Shown here: positions 1 through 14,599 of the stretch, piece after piece
Layout: each line of letters starts with the position of its first letter
Numbering within the stretch: the first letter of the stretch is position 1
Source: Axinella damicornis
Taxonomy: Eukaryota > Porifera > Demospongiae > Axinellida > Axinellidae
Direction of reading: 5' to 3'
NCBI GenBank assembly: GCA_963931865.1
Contig: OZ007509.1
Location: 16,336,627 to 16,400,626, forward strand
Length of the DNA: 64,000 bases
The notes under the pieces: model-generated
Seen by the model: only the letters and a program-made list of their open reading frames with translations
Databases searched by the model: none
What the model was told of the DNA's origin: nothing
Program-made: the position numbers and the translations under genes

Positions 1-108
1 AAGTGGCAAGGAATTAGAATGAGCAGTTCTAAAACTAGACAAGACCAGATTTCTTCAAATCAGATCATGTAATACTGATTGCAGATAAAATCACTTGAGC
101 AGTGAATG

Positions 109-257
109 TAGCCTTGTTCCCAGGCCGTCTCCTGCTCTGTTTTTAGCCCACATACATGACCTTTGAACTCCCATCAGATACTTATCTAACGGGGGCTCAA
201 AGGTCACGTATTTATGTGGCTAAAAATGGAGCAGGAGACGGCCTGGGAACGAGGCTA
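109..257. mobile_element. MITE, TAGCCTCGTTCCC family copy
   Basis: Inverted repeat. The left end reads TAGCCTTGTTCCCAGGC and the right end is its near-perfect reverse complement GCCTGGGAACGAGGCTA; complementarity continues inward (about 40 bp) through a GGAGACGG/CCGTCTCC stretch. Similar ends recur many times in this window. The flanks share TGAATG, a partial target duplication. It lies in the presumed 3' flank of the selenoprotein T gene. No coding capacity. Confidence 0.75.
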
Positions 258-400
258 GTCTGAATGTACTCTTGGCTATAGACAAAAGCTGCCTTTGTCT
301 CATGCACTTGGCCACACAAAACCCAGTTGTATGTGATGTTACATCACACAAAGTAGTACACTGTCCACTAACAGCACCTGTGACTGGCAATCGGCCTATG

Positions 401-1381
401 CTATCCCACTGGTGGTCCATCACTGACAGAAGCAAACTGATGAGGCTCTTCAATGAACCCTTTCATCTCACTCAGAGACGGAAGCCTGCCAGTCTCCAAC
501 TTGGACCAAACTGGGTCCCCTGGGGGGAGGGGGGCAGAGCAATTGTTCCAAGTTTGTAGTCAGCTCATAAGCTCCTGTTGCTAACCATTAAGGTAGACTT
601 CAAATGCTCCTGTGGAGAGAAGCTGGTTTTCAATCTGTCCTCCCAGGAGAAACAAAATCAGAAAGGCTGTTACCTGTGAAACAAAAAGGACGGGAAAATA
701 GATTTCTGCCAAATTGTTACATATCTCACTCCCAAACCACGCATATGATCTAGGAATGAGACTATCTCTCACCTTGTTCTCCTGGGCCCAGATATAGATG
801 TGGGGAGGGTTCTCAATCCCGATGTACCGCAGAGCATCTGGTCCGGCAGCCAACAGCAGCAGAAGTGCCATCCTCACAACAAATAGCACGTTACTGAGGT
901 ACTGGTTGAAGAGGGGGGGAGGATAGGTGACACCTTCGACGCTGAGATGAGGGATATCCGACTGGAGCACCTGTGCATACTGCTCAAACACCTTGCGGTA
1001 CCCTCAGGAGTAGCTACAGGGTAAAATCATGTGCACGAATGCATTATATTGGTAGAACGATGACTCCACACATGCTACTGCTTTCATTGCCAGTCAACAA
1101 AGGGGAGTACACTCACCTTCTGTACAAACACCTTTTGTGCTTTTGTGCATGATTATTTCAACATGAACAACATGCACTCATGGAGTAGTCTTAATTATCC
1201 ATGATGCACTCAACTTCAGGAACTTGCAGATAACTTACCAGTAGAGCACCTTCAGTGTGAGTGATGCAGTTCCCGTCAGCGCAGGGTGGGTCAGTTTCTT
1301 TGGTCCCTCTGCACTCCCCACAACCCACAGAAGAGAAACCAGACCAAACAAACACACTAGACCCCGACTGGTCGCAGCCAT
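401..1381 (-). CDS. SELENOT: Selenoprotein T, TGA-encoded selenocysteine
   Basis: Thioredoxin-like oxidoreductase of the ER membrane. Four coding exons by eye: 1381-1239 (start, hydrophobic signal peptide), 1013-773, 673-586, 519-401 (stop TAG). The redox motif is split by the first intron: TG|C restores Cys, then Tyr-Ser, then in-frame TGA (1006-1004), then GYRKVFEQYA, the CxxU-GYR motif of the family. Later hallmarks are YPPPLF, WAQENK, a hydrophobic segment (VTAFLILFLL), IENQLLSTGAFE and DPVWSKLETGRLPS. Size fits the family (about 190 aa). A conventional gene caller would start at the Met inside exon 2 and miss the signal peptide and Sec. No convincing SECIS element was found in the 400 bases of downstream flank, which holds a MITE; it may lie beyond the window edge. 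Head-to-head with NKAP. Confidence 0.9.
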
Positions 1382-1506
1382 TTCCTCACTGTTTGATATT
1401 ACCTGCTAAGTGCTTTTGCGCATAATTGGAGCACTCTAAGTTAACGTCATAGAGTTTGAAATTTTGAACCAATAAACGTAAACACGTCGCCAGCGAGGAC
1501 ACTGTG
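1382..1506. promoter_or_regulatory. Bidirectional intergenic promoter SELENOT/NKAP
   Basis: Only 125 bases separate the two start codons, so both promoters and 5'UTRs must be here or overlap the genes. No TATA box is evident. Function is inferred from position alone. Confidence 0.5.
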
Positions 1507-4440
<2,934 letters not shown>

Positions 4441-5511
4441 GACTTTGCACACACACACACATCACTCACTCATTCTCCCTCAATTTCACACCAACACAGT
4501 AACTATAGTCCTGTTTATCTGATACAATGTCACTACTGTTGAAGGTGATTGCTGTCTGTGAGGCGGTGTGTCTCATGTTCTTAGTCTAGACTCTGGAAAT
4601 GGTGTGAAACATGTCATTAAATTTGAGTGCTGATCAATTAAGTCACTCATCCAAATTTAAGTGTCCAGGAAGCTGCATGCAAGTTCTGAGAGTCGGACAG
4701 TGCAGCTGTGAAATCATAATTGAGTAACCTGGCCATAATTTCAAAGCAAACAACTCTGGACCCTGCATACTCAGGAAATTTTAGTAGGTGTGTATACATA
4801 AAGTACGTACTCCAATGGTTAATATTTCAATCTTTAGGATAGAGTCGACAATCGTTCGGACTAACAGTGATGGCAATCAGCCCACCTCCATCTGATCTCT
4901 GTTCATCTTCAGACCGAGTGTCAAGAAAGGTCTAGACATGCATTCCACACCCTTGGTGATGAAAACGAGCATGATGCTATATGAATGAAAGATTTTTTTT
5001 GTCACACCCCATGGGCAGCAGGCCACATTTGGCCCATGAGACAATTTACAACACATAGTATGCAATTAAATTCATTACTGTTTAATTCTTGTTCTGGTTC
5101 TATAAGCTATGGGTGTTGTTGTCCTAATAGGTGTCCATTTCCAGCTATGCATAGTGTTGCCATATCTGACAGACAGGCCAGGAATTCCTTCCTTTTCTTT
5201 ATATTTAGCCTGTCTAGCAGCCCTTATAGTAAGCTCTTCATCACACTCCAGTCTACTTGTGCAGGTTTGAGAAACCCTCTTTGAGAGTATATAGAGTGAT
5301 GCCACATCGTTTCCACTTAATTTTCCTGCAAGCAACCGTTTGTGGAGTGACAAAGAGTATCAACAGTTACTGTTGTCATGTGAATGATTTGTTGTAACTC
5401 TTCACTTTGTCAAACAATTTAAAAATTTCCAAGTATATATCTCCACAAAATCAATCAAAGACCACAAAAAATAAAGTATTAATGACACACAGCTTGAAGT
5501 GTGGCACCTGA
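4441..5511. other. Intergenic, no gene recognised
   Basis: Convergent 3' flanks of NKAP and the F-BAR/J gene. The longest open stretch (minus strand, 5353-5075, 92 codons) resembles nothing I know and has no splice context. No clear repeats. Confidence 0.4.
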
Positions 5512-8500
5512 CTATGAACTGTCTAGCATCTTGAGTCGTGTTCTGATCAGGTTCAGTGCTAGTTGGATCTCCTCCATCAGTGCCAGGGGCATCTGGGCCC
5601 TCTTCACTGCACGGTGGAGGGCTAAAAGCTTCCCTTCAGCAGTTTGTAACCTATGACAACCCTGATCAAGGATACGGGGGTACATCTAGAGGAGAGAGGA
5701 AAGTAAGTCACATATGTGAAGTTGCTGGAATGTCATCCATAGTCCTCTTCCACTGGAGATTGGAATTCACCAGGCCATATATATATCTCAGATTGCCTGA
5801 AATAAATATTTATGTCAGCCATACCACCCAAGAGTTACAGAATTTCTGTGATTTGGGTAGCCTAGTTCTAGCAACTCAATATAGGTAGTACGCAAGCGTG
5901 GACACACAGAAATGTTAACAAACGCATGCTGGGACTAATAACCCCCCCCCCCCCCCCCCCGCACCAAATCGATAATCGAAATGGTAATGTATGTTAACGT
6001 TCCTATGAAATGAGGCTAGTCTGTTGTATCACTGGACCCACAAACAGAGTGGTAACCATTACCTGTCTGAAGTGACAAAGCTGGTTGTAGAGTGCCCTGG
6101 TCTCTTCACCCTTCAGCACATCCTGGAACACCTGGTTTATCCTCACCAGCTGCTCCTCAGCCCTAGGTGGGAGGAGGAGGACGGATGGACACACCTCCTT
6201 TGAGTGAATGCCACACATACACTAGTAGCCATCGTACTCACTCAACATGTGATTACTCAGTCAATCAATAATAAAACATCCAACTATATTATAGCCTCAT
6301 TCCCAGGTGCTTGGAAGCCAGGGAACGAGGCTAAATTAAATATAATACACATACCCCTAAAGGTAAGTATATTCTGATGTACATTCCATCTCACCTAGCT
6401 CTCTGCTCATGGTCACCCCCAAAGTGGTCAGGATGATGCTCCCGGGACTTATCCCTCCGAGCCTTTGCAAGGTCGGCGCCAGTGGCAGAGGGGCCCACAC
6501 CAAGCAGGCTGTAGTAGTCACTGGCAGCTGCACACTCCTGCAACTGGGAGAGCAGCTGCAGCAAGTGTGGATTTTGTGGTACCTCATTTTCCTTTTTTGC
6601 CTTCAGTTTGGCCATGGAATCAGACCTTGGACTACCTCCTGACTTAGAATGATTTCTGCCATCCTCCTCCACAACACTAGTTCTTAGTTTGTGTGGGTAT
6701 CTGCCTAATGATGCACTCCTGGTTGGACCCTGTGTCTTCAACTGAGTCTTCCGTCCATTTTCATTTTTCTTAGAAGAGGGTCGCTTACTGCCGCTGCCAG
6801 TTCTTTCCCTTAATGGTGCTGTAGAATTTGGATTCTGTTTTGTCACAGGTGCTCCCTCATGCGTATCCACTCTATCACTACCAGAGGGTTGGGGATTAAC
6901 CGGGAGCTTAGTGTCAGGACGTTTGACATTACTCTCCTCTGTGCTGGTGCTGGAGGACAAGGAGACCGGCTTCGGAGCCGGGGGAGGTTTCGCTACGGTC
7001 TGTCTCTTCTCTCCTTTCTCGCTGACTGATCCCTTGATGCTGGCAGCGGTGGAAGATGCCTGTGTCGTTAAAATATGTGCTGCGTGGGAGGGGGGAGGAG
7101 ATCTGCTTTTGGAATCTGGAGAGCTGCCTCCCAGTTCACTCTGCACCTTCCGCTGGAACGTACTTCTCTCCGAACCCAAACTCTGCTGCTTGGAAATCAC
7201 ATTGCCTGGTTTCACGTTCCCATCCTTGACAACAGAATGTTCCTTCCTCTTATCTGTACCAACAGCAGGCCGACCCATCTTTTGTGGTTTGTCAGGTAAG
7301 GCAGGTCTGACTGGACTTGAACTCTGCTCCAGTTCGTTGGTGTTGGAGCTTGCAGTTTCTGGTTCCGTCTCGCTGTCGCCGCTGGCAGTGCTCTCTGGAG
7401 AGGACCCCTCCCTCGGCTCTGTTCTCACATCACTGCCATCATCCTGACATGGAAGGCCTGCTGTATCCTTTGGAGCAATGAACATTCTATAAAGACATCC
7501 CGAGCGATCGATAATGTAAATCTCTTCTCTGACAAGGTGCTCACCCTGATCCGGTGTTTCTCTAGCTCAGGAGGAGGGGGTGGGGTCAACAGCTCTTCGT
7601 GTCCCTCGACAAAACACCGGATGTCACTGGAGCCATCAATCTCATCCACGCTCATCACAATGTGCTGCATGCTCTCCAGATACGCAGGAGCAGTGTTGGA
7701 AAGTGTTCTGGTGAGTAGAGAGGGGGAGGCCAGGGAGGAAGGAGGAGAGAGGGAGGTGTGGAGGGAAGGGAGAAGAGGAAGGAACGGGAGGAGGGGGGAG
7801 ATGAGGGAGGAGGAGGAGGGGGGAGAGGAAAAAGTGTGGAAGGGAATAGAAAATGTCATGTTTGCTGTGCACAGTTCATGCCGAGTCCATGAAGCTGCCT
7901 ACACTGTAAACTCCTGTAGAGCATCTTTGAGAGTGTTCACTCTCTCCAGTTCCTTGGCCTCAGTGTTCTAAGAAAGAAAAGCACAACAGATTATGACTGA
8001 GACCGCACACACACAACACAGTTCCAGGCCTTCTTTTCATCTTTGGCCATGTGCAAAGCTGAAGAAGGTCTAGGTTAAACCTACAGCACTGCGGCCATAA
8101 CTATTCTCACTACGATTCCTGTCCAGATGAACCATTTCCAACTATCCAGCATGGAAATTAAGTTGACACGTATTGAACAAAGCATTCATATGCTGGACCC
8201 TGTACCCTGTAGAGCTCGGACAGTTCGCTATTGAAGGTTTCGTGTGCCTCCACCAGAGCAGTGTGGACCTCCTCATACCTGTGACATGGTGAGAGAGGAA
8301 CAGCTGCTGCAATTCGTTACCACCTGTTTGTGAGAGTACTTAAGTGTTGCTGCATGTGATGTGTGTGCATAAGTACATCACATACATGTACGTACGTGTA
8401 CACATGCGACAGATGCTACACTGTGAACATACATCATGCACTATAGAGCTATTATCTTACGTGCTCTCCTGAGTTGCAAGCTCTCCTTCCATCATTGCAG

Positions 8501-9083
8501 CCCTCGCTTCCATCTGCAGAGAGTAGGCACAGAAATCATCATCATACATAGGCTCAGCCTTTAATTGAGTTTTTCCGCTTAAATGTGAAGACTATCTGGT
8601 GGGAAGGTCTATGTCAAAACAAGATTAGCATTGCAACCACCAGAGCTGGACTCTTAAAATGGTGCACGTTATCAAAGGCAACCATCAACAAGGTGCCACA
8701 TTCCCTATTCTATCAGAAGTGCATTGTTTTCCCAACAGAGATGGGTTCCAGAGTTGCTGTTGTCACATGCAGCATGGAGGAGTGACATAACAGAAACAAG
8801 AGGACAAGCATTCATCCTGCCCCCTACAGCCGACCTTCTTTAGTCTAGATGTAGCAGCTACTGTGCAGTTCTGGCTCAGCTCTGAGACCCTTTCCTGCTG
8901 TCTCCCTGTGCTATCACCCATCTGGAGGTACTTCTGCTTCTCCTGGCAATTAATACAGGTGTACAGTATCATTCAAATTGCATTCACACACTCCATGGTG
9001 TGGTACGTGCCCTCACTCACCCGCGAGTGCCTTCTCTGTGCAGTTTCCAGTGTGGTCCTTAACTGTTGCATCTTAAATCTCAG

Positions 9084-9164
<81 letters not shown>

Positions 9165-10160
9165 TGCAGTACCATCACTCATAACCTCCTCTACTTGCTG
9201 TACTTATGACACTATTGCTCACTGTCTTCCTGGTTTCCTCGAGCTGGGGTAGAAGCGCAAGCAGGGGCTGACGCACTGCTTCCATGTAAGCATCAGCCTG
9301 GGAGGATTGAGGAAAGGAGAAGGAAGGTTGAGGAAGATGAAGAGATTTGTTGGGACGGGGGTGAGTGGAAGGAGGGTTGAGGAAGAGAGATGGAGGAGGA
9401 GGAGGAAGGGAGGGGGATTAGAAGAAAGATGAAGAGAGTTGGAGGGAGGGGGTGAGTAGGAGGAGGAACGGAGGAGGTTAGAAGGAAGGGGGTGAGGAGG
9501 AGGAAAGGAGGGAGGGGAAGAGGAATACAGCTGACAATCACTCACACCTTTTCTGCATGCAAGTCGGCCAGCTTGCACAATTCTGCCCCGAGTTTTTGCC
9601 AGCAATGTTTCAGAGTGCTGGAAGAGGGAGGATGTTTTTCACCCTATGTCGTACCAGTACAATTTCTTCAGCAGCAGGTGGTGTGTGCATGTGTGTGGTG
9701 CCCACCCTATTTCCTCGAAGGGCTCACTGCCCAGCCACTGCATCAGAATGTTGGAGTGAAATGTGTAGGCACTGCTTCGGAGGAGACGGTGGATGGAAGA
9801 GGAGTAGGAACGCTCCACCTCTGCTACTTCCTGGATGGGTGCATGCATGTGATAAATAGATAGGTAGTCTAGGTAGATATCACAGGCTTGGCTACCTTGC
9901 AGAACTCAAGCACACAGCGCACAACCTCCACCCCATCTGAGAAGCGATGGTAAACGATTGGCAGGGAATCCTGGGGGAGGAAAACATATTCACATCCACT
10001 GTCATCGCAAAAATCTTCCGCAAATTACGTGAATTATTATCATGCTATGCTGTCACTTCGTTGGCTTCCACAAGCTTCCACATCCAAGGTGCGTTCATAC
10101 AAATCGTATCATTACATTGTAGCCAGCACACAATCTTACCACTCCACAGAGTCTCTCCAT
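5512..10160 (-). CDS. F-BAR domain protein with C-terminal DnaJ (J) domain
   Basis: Exons read right to left. A tentative first exon 10160-10140 (MERLCGV) is followed by about twelve short exons near 9980-9907, 9824-9725, 9617-9548, 9288-9226, 9060-9018, 8946-8836, 8507-8460, 8270-8208, 7966-7897 and 7707-7543. Together they give a roughly 300-residue helical FCH/F-BAR region (FSDGVEVVRCVLEFCKEVAE; GTLKHCWQKLGAELCKLADL; YLESMQHIVMSVDEIDGSSD). The large exon 7485-6391 adds about 280 Ser/Pro/Lys-rich disordered residues, then a J domain: DYYSLLGVGPSATGADLAKA with the HPD motif (REHHPDHFGGD). The J domain finishes in exon 6165-6064 (RINQVFQDVL, TRALYNQ), and the last exon, about 5685-5512, adds a helical tail. 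F-BAR domains bend membranes; J domains activate Hsp70. I know no standard protein with this pairing. The J domain and F-BAR share one spliced frame. Head-to-head with IFT57. Confidence 0.75.
6292..6333. mobile_element. Minimal MITE, TAGCCTCGTTCCC family
   Basis: TAGCCTCATTCCCAGG is followed within a few bases by its inverted partner CAGGGAACGAGGCTA. Intronic copy with almost no internal sequence. Confidence 0.6.
9086..9162 (+). repeat. (TG)n microsatellite
   Basis: About 37 uninterrupted TG units in an intron of the F-BAR/J gene. Confidence 0.95.
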
Positions 10161-10352
10161 GCTACATCTCTGGCCAGGATATGCAGTATAATTATGTTGA
10201 TCCACCATCGATTATGCCACGCCCCTAGGCTTATCTCGTGTTTATCATTACGTCACCGCAAATAAAGGTGTGCGTTAAATAGAATGCCTTGTATCCAAGG
10301 GAGCGCGAATAAACATACAACTAGCTGATCCTTGCTGTCACCCTAGAATGCG
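10161..10352. promoter_or_regulatory. Bidirectional promoter region F-BAR-J / IFT57
   Basis: About 190 bases separate the inferred starts of the two divergent genes. No TATA box stands out. The F-BAR-J first exon is tentative, so the left boundary is uncertain. Confidence 0.4.
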
Positions 10353-12979
10353 ATGGATGGCGAAGAGGCTAGGCGGGGCAGTGAGCTATCGGAAAGTCCT
10401 TTACTGGCGCACCTGGTCTTCGTGAAGATGGAAGACCTGGCGGACAGGTTGAAATTGCTCAAATATGAGACAGGCTTCTGCAAAAAACACAAGTTCAGGC
10501 CTTTCTCTAGGCAAGAAGGGTTGCACATTGCTGTTTACCAAATACATGATTCAGTGTGGCAGCTTGTGTGATCCATGCCCCTGCACACACCACACACACA
10601 CCCCTTTGGCTGCTCCTGCAGGCACTATTTTGCTCTACCCACCAACCCAGGTGAGCAGTTCTTTGCATTCACCAACCTGGCCACCTGGCTGCTGACCCTC
10701 TGCGGCAAGAAACTGGAGCAGCCACAGGAGGTATGCGAGATAGACGTGAGGGGAGTCACAACAGAACTAGAGGAGACTATCAACTCTGTCCTAGCTTCAT
10801 CCGCAGGCCAATCCCATCCCAGGATGTTTTCTAATCAAAATCCAGGATGGGATCTGCTTCCAGTATACGACAGGGCTTGGAATTCATTTTATTTTGGCAA
10901 TCAAATCAGATCAATGCACTTGCTGAAACTTTACTACTGCAGTGATGCATTCCTTCCCTCCTGCAGTACGACGACCCCAATGCCACCATAGCAACAATCC
11001 TAGCAGAGGCCAGACAGTTGGTAAGCCATACAGCACATTCTAATGGCAACCACAGTGAATTCCACTCAGCAGTGACGCAATCTCTCACTCAGCGGTGATG
11101 CAATCTCTGACACTTGATGGTTTCCTTTCCTCATTACTGCTCATTTAGGGCATTTCAACGAACTTCCCCCCTGCGAAACTCAAGTCAGGCGCTGGAGAAC
11201 ATGTGAGTTGTCTCATTAATTCCTGAGCTATGATTTGGCGAAATTGACCATTCAGTTTAACCTTCCCCCTGATTGTGTGCTGTCATTGCTGAACGGCTAT
11301 GGAACTAGTCAACTAATTGACTTTCAGTTTGCACAACTAATCGACTAATTGAGTACTAATTGAGGAATGGCAGGATGTCATTGCTAGTTGTACACAGCAC
11401 AAATCACATCACTGACATGATAGCAGAGTTTTGTTCAAAGTTCAAACACACTACATCTGCACATGCACTAGAGTAGATTGGCTCGCTCGACCAGTTGATA
11501 TAATCAGTCGATATAATCATGACTCTAGTTCGGAGTCACATGCACTGACGTGCTAGCAATATGGGTAGGGTTACACGTGTCCACTGGGTTGGCTTCACGT
11601 GTGAGTGGTCACTATTGACTCATTAACTAACCATACCATATTGGAAGCCACGGGGTTTGCAACCAATTGTTCAGGCCCTACTACTCACCAGATCCAGAGG
11701 CTAGTGACTCTTTACAGACCGGAAGAAGCTGCTTGAAGAAGCAGAGAAGCATGTATGAAGTATTGTTAACCCACCATAGGAGCTTATGAGGGGTTCAAGT
11801 GCATGCATGAATGATGAGGTCATAAGTCAGCTGCTCCAGTCCCAACGGAAAGGAGTGCCATTGCCACAGCAACAAATTTAACCATTTGGGAAGGTTCAAT
11901 TGCTGGCCTAGCTAATGGGTGGCATCCATGAAACCAGTCAGTGCAGTTCTCATAATCTCCTAGGTATGCAATATCCTCAGTGACCTGGCAGAGTGCGCCC
12001 TGGAAGCCACGGGGTTTGCATGGAGCAGGTAGGTTTCTGGACTACAGGCTAATTGTGTTATCATGCCAACATGCTGGTGTGGTATGGCCATATGTACAAC
12101 TTCAGGTCTAGTTAGAATTTTAACGCAAACGTTTATAGAGCTTTAGATTTGATTGCTTAAATACTGTAGCACTGTAGTTCCCTAGCCTCCTTCCCAGGCG
12201 TTCTACACCTCCAGTTTCAGCATACTGTGATTCCGGTAGTTGATTGTTTATAGTCAAAATGCCCAACCCCTGTATTGAAGGTTGAAGGTTTAAGTCGACC
12301 AAATGACTATATAGGAATATAGGATACTGTGTGTGTGTGTGTGTGGTGGGGGGGGGGGGGGGGGGGGGGGGGGGGAGGGGAGGGGGGCTCAGTTAGCATG
12401 CGATCCTCCCCATCAGGCCAGTGCATGTGGAGGAGGCCTCACAGGAGGAGATAATGCAGGAGGACAGCTGTGAGCTCAGCCTCTCGAGACTCGAGGAGGA
12501 GATCCAGGTGAGCTCAGTAGATCATTGCTGTGTGATATCATCAGCTGTTGTTCTCACGAACGATGTGTGGTAGAATGGTTGGTACATTGGACTGCAGATG
12601 CAGAGATAATAAATTCTGCTCAATTTTCAGGTCAATTCAACTCCTTATCCCCAAATACATTCTCTGGAAATTTACATAGCCTAGGAGCTTAACCAGCTAA
12701 TAAGCTCCCAACATAGCTTGCTCGCACATCTCCCTGAAACTAAATCATTGATGGTGTCATGTGGTTGTTTACAACGTGTGTGTGTTCTACAGGAGGAGGC
12801 GGGGGACAGTGAGGAGGAAGAGGGGGCTGTCTTCCTGGACCTCTCCGGACTGCAGCAGGCCAAGGAACTCCAGGTCTTGCTCCTATCATACTCACCAACC
12901 ACCCTCACCAACCTGATGCTTGTATCTCCAGACATCAGTGCCATGTATATGTATAGATCCCGTCCTTATTACCCCCCCC

Positions 12980-13028
<49 letters not shown>

Positions 13029-14350
13029 CGAGGCTGTGGTGAAGGGTGCAATGCAGTCCACAGTGGATACTCAGGAGTGGAGGCTGGAGGTGGAGAGGGT
13101 GCTCCCCTCGCTGAAGGTCCACGTCAGGCAGGACAACCGAGTGAGCATTAATTAACACATGCTCATCAATCAAGTTATGGCTGTGCCTGTTTTGTGAGAC
13201 ATGCTGCACCATATTAGCATTCTCATCTAATGGACCATGTCGAACCTAGTGCCATTCACACACCTCTTATACTCCACCTCATCACCAAAGTCACTTGCGG
13301 TATCTATACCCCATCCATACATACACACGCACAGGACTGGCGGGTACACTATGAACAGATGCATGTGCACAAGGAGGGCATTGAGTCGACACTGTCAGAG
13401 ACCCAGGTCTACCTGGACAAACTGCACCAGGAGATCAGCAAGACACTGGAGAAGATCACCTCCAGAGAGAAGTATATCAACACTCAGGTACATACGCACC
13501 TCACTGGTGTTTGGATCCAGGACCAAGTGTATGTGTCCCTGTTGAAGTGTGTGTTCGTCTGCACTGCAGCTGGAGCACCATATCCATGAGTTCCGGATGT
13601 CCCAGGACCAACTGGCTGAAGTGAGAGATAGGTACAAGCAGGGCAGCTCCAGTGTCAATGACCTTGCCAGGGAACTTGCACAGGTCAGCATACACCCCCT
13701 GACACATCTCACATGCACACACCACACACACACACAATCGATCACACACCCACACACATTCACATGCCCCCACAATGGATTTTGTACAATGTAGCAATGT
13801 TAATCAGATTGTTGGCCCTTGTGATACTTGTTCTTCACAGGTGACGGAGGATTTGGAGAGAGTGAAGGCCGAGATGGACGAGAAGGGGACCAGTATGACT
13901 GACGCAGGTCCTCTGGTGCGCATCAAACAGTCCTTAACCAGACTCAAGGCCGAGAGCACACAGATGGAAGTTCGCATCGGAGTGGTACGTGGGGACAGTG
14001 GGGAACCACTGCACGAAAATCTCACTACTTGGTAATCTGATCGGAGTACTAGTTGAAGGATCCACAGCCAATGCTGGCTGTGTTTGCATGTTGTACCACT
14101 GCAAGAATGTTCTAATATGGTATGGTTAGTTAGTGACCACATCTGATCTCACATGTGAAGCCAACCCAGTGGACACGTGTAACCCTACCCATATTGCTAG
14201 CACGTCAGTGCATGTGACTCCGAACTAGAGTCATGGTTATAACCCCCCCTCCCTCACGTGCAGGTTGAGCACACTCTGTTGGAGGCCAAATTCAAGAGCA
14301 AAAGTGCTATCAGAAAACAGATGAATGAAACCATGCTCACACACTTCTGA
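10353..14350 (+). CDS. IFT57: Intraflagellar transport protein 57
   Basis: IFT-B peripheral subunit needed for cilium assembly. Twelve exons by eye: 10353-10510, 10622-10730, 10967-11020, 11149-11202, 11964-12028, 12417-12507, 12793-12873, 13027-13140, 13335-13487, 13570-13683, 13841-13984, 14264-14350. The N-terminal calponin-homology-like half is seen in FVKMEDLADRLKLLKYE, HYFALPTNPGEQFFAFTNLA and YDDPNATIATILAEARQ. The coiled-coil half contains EWRLEVERVLPSLKVHVRQD, DWRVHYEQMHVHKEGIEST, LEKITSREKYINTQLE and GTSMTDAGPLVRIKQSL. The end (VEHTLLEAKFKSKS) matches the family, so the gene is complete. Intron 1 begins with GC (AG|GCAAGA), a GC-AG intron. Exon 8 is preceded by a poly-C and (CA)n run that serves as its pyrimidine tract. 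Intron 4 holds a 20-base duplicate of exon 5 sequence. Confidence 0.95.
11518..11642 (+). repeat. Dispersed repeat copy A (intron 4 of IFT57)
   Basis: A block of about 120 bases that recurs in inverted orientation at 14112-14236, for example TGCTAGCAATATGGGTAGGG here and its complement there. Nearly identical over most of its length. Probably a nonautonomous element. Confidence 0.75.
12330..12384 (+). repeat. (GT)n followed by a poly-G run
   Basis: A short GT repeat runs into a G tract of more than 25 bases in an IFT57 intron, just before exon 6. One of many such homopolymers in the window. Confidence 0.9.
14112..14236 (-). repeat. Dispersed repeat copy B (last intron of IFT57)
   Basis: Reverse complement of 11518-11642, located just upstream of the final IFT57 exon. 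Confidence 0.75.
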
Positions 14351-14599
14351 GTGTCCTGTGAACTTCCTCTCCCCAACCACACATCACTTACATTGTTTAT
14401 AGCATTTCCTGCGGGCATTATACAGCTTTACAATAATCTGTTGTGCGTGTGCTATCGTACAAAGACCACAATGACACACTTTTACACAAACAGCATCATA
14501 TTAATTTACTGAAGGAGATGTTATAGATGAAAATTAGTGGTTCGGTGCATGTGCGTTGGTGTCGGATGAGCTAGTAGGGAGGATGAGCTACTAGGAATG

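Noticed and set aside
1004..1006. TGA in the SELENOT frame as a nonsense mutation
   Set aside because: It is exactly at the selenocysteine position of the CxxU-GYR motif and the rest of the protein is intact.
12892..13212. Minus-strand frame with [11 protein letters not shown]
   Set aside because: Translation of the CA repeat and poly-C opposite IFT57 exon 8.
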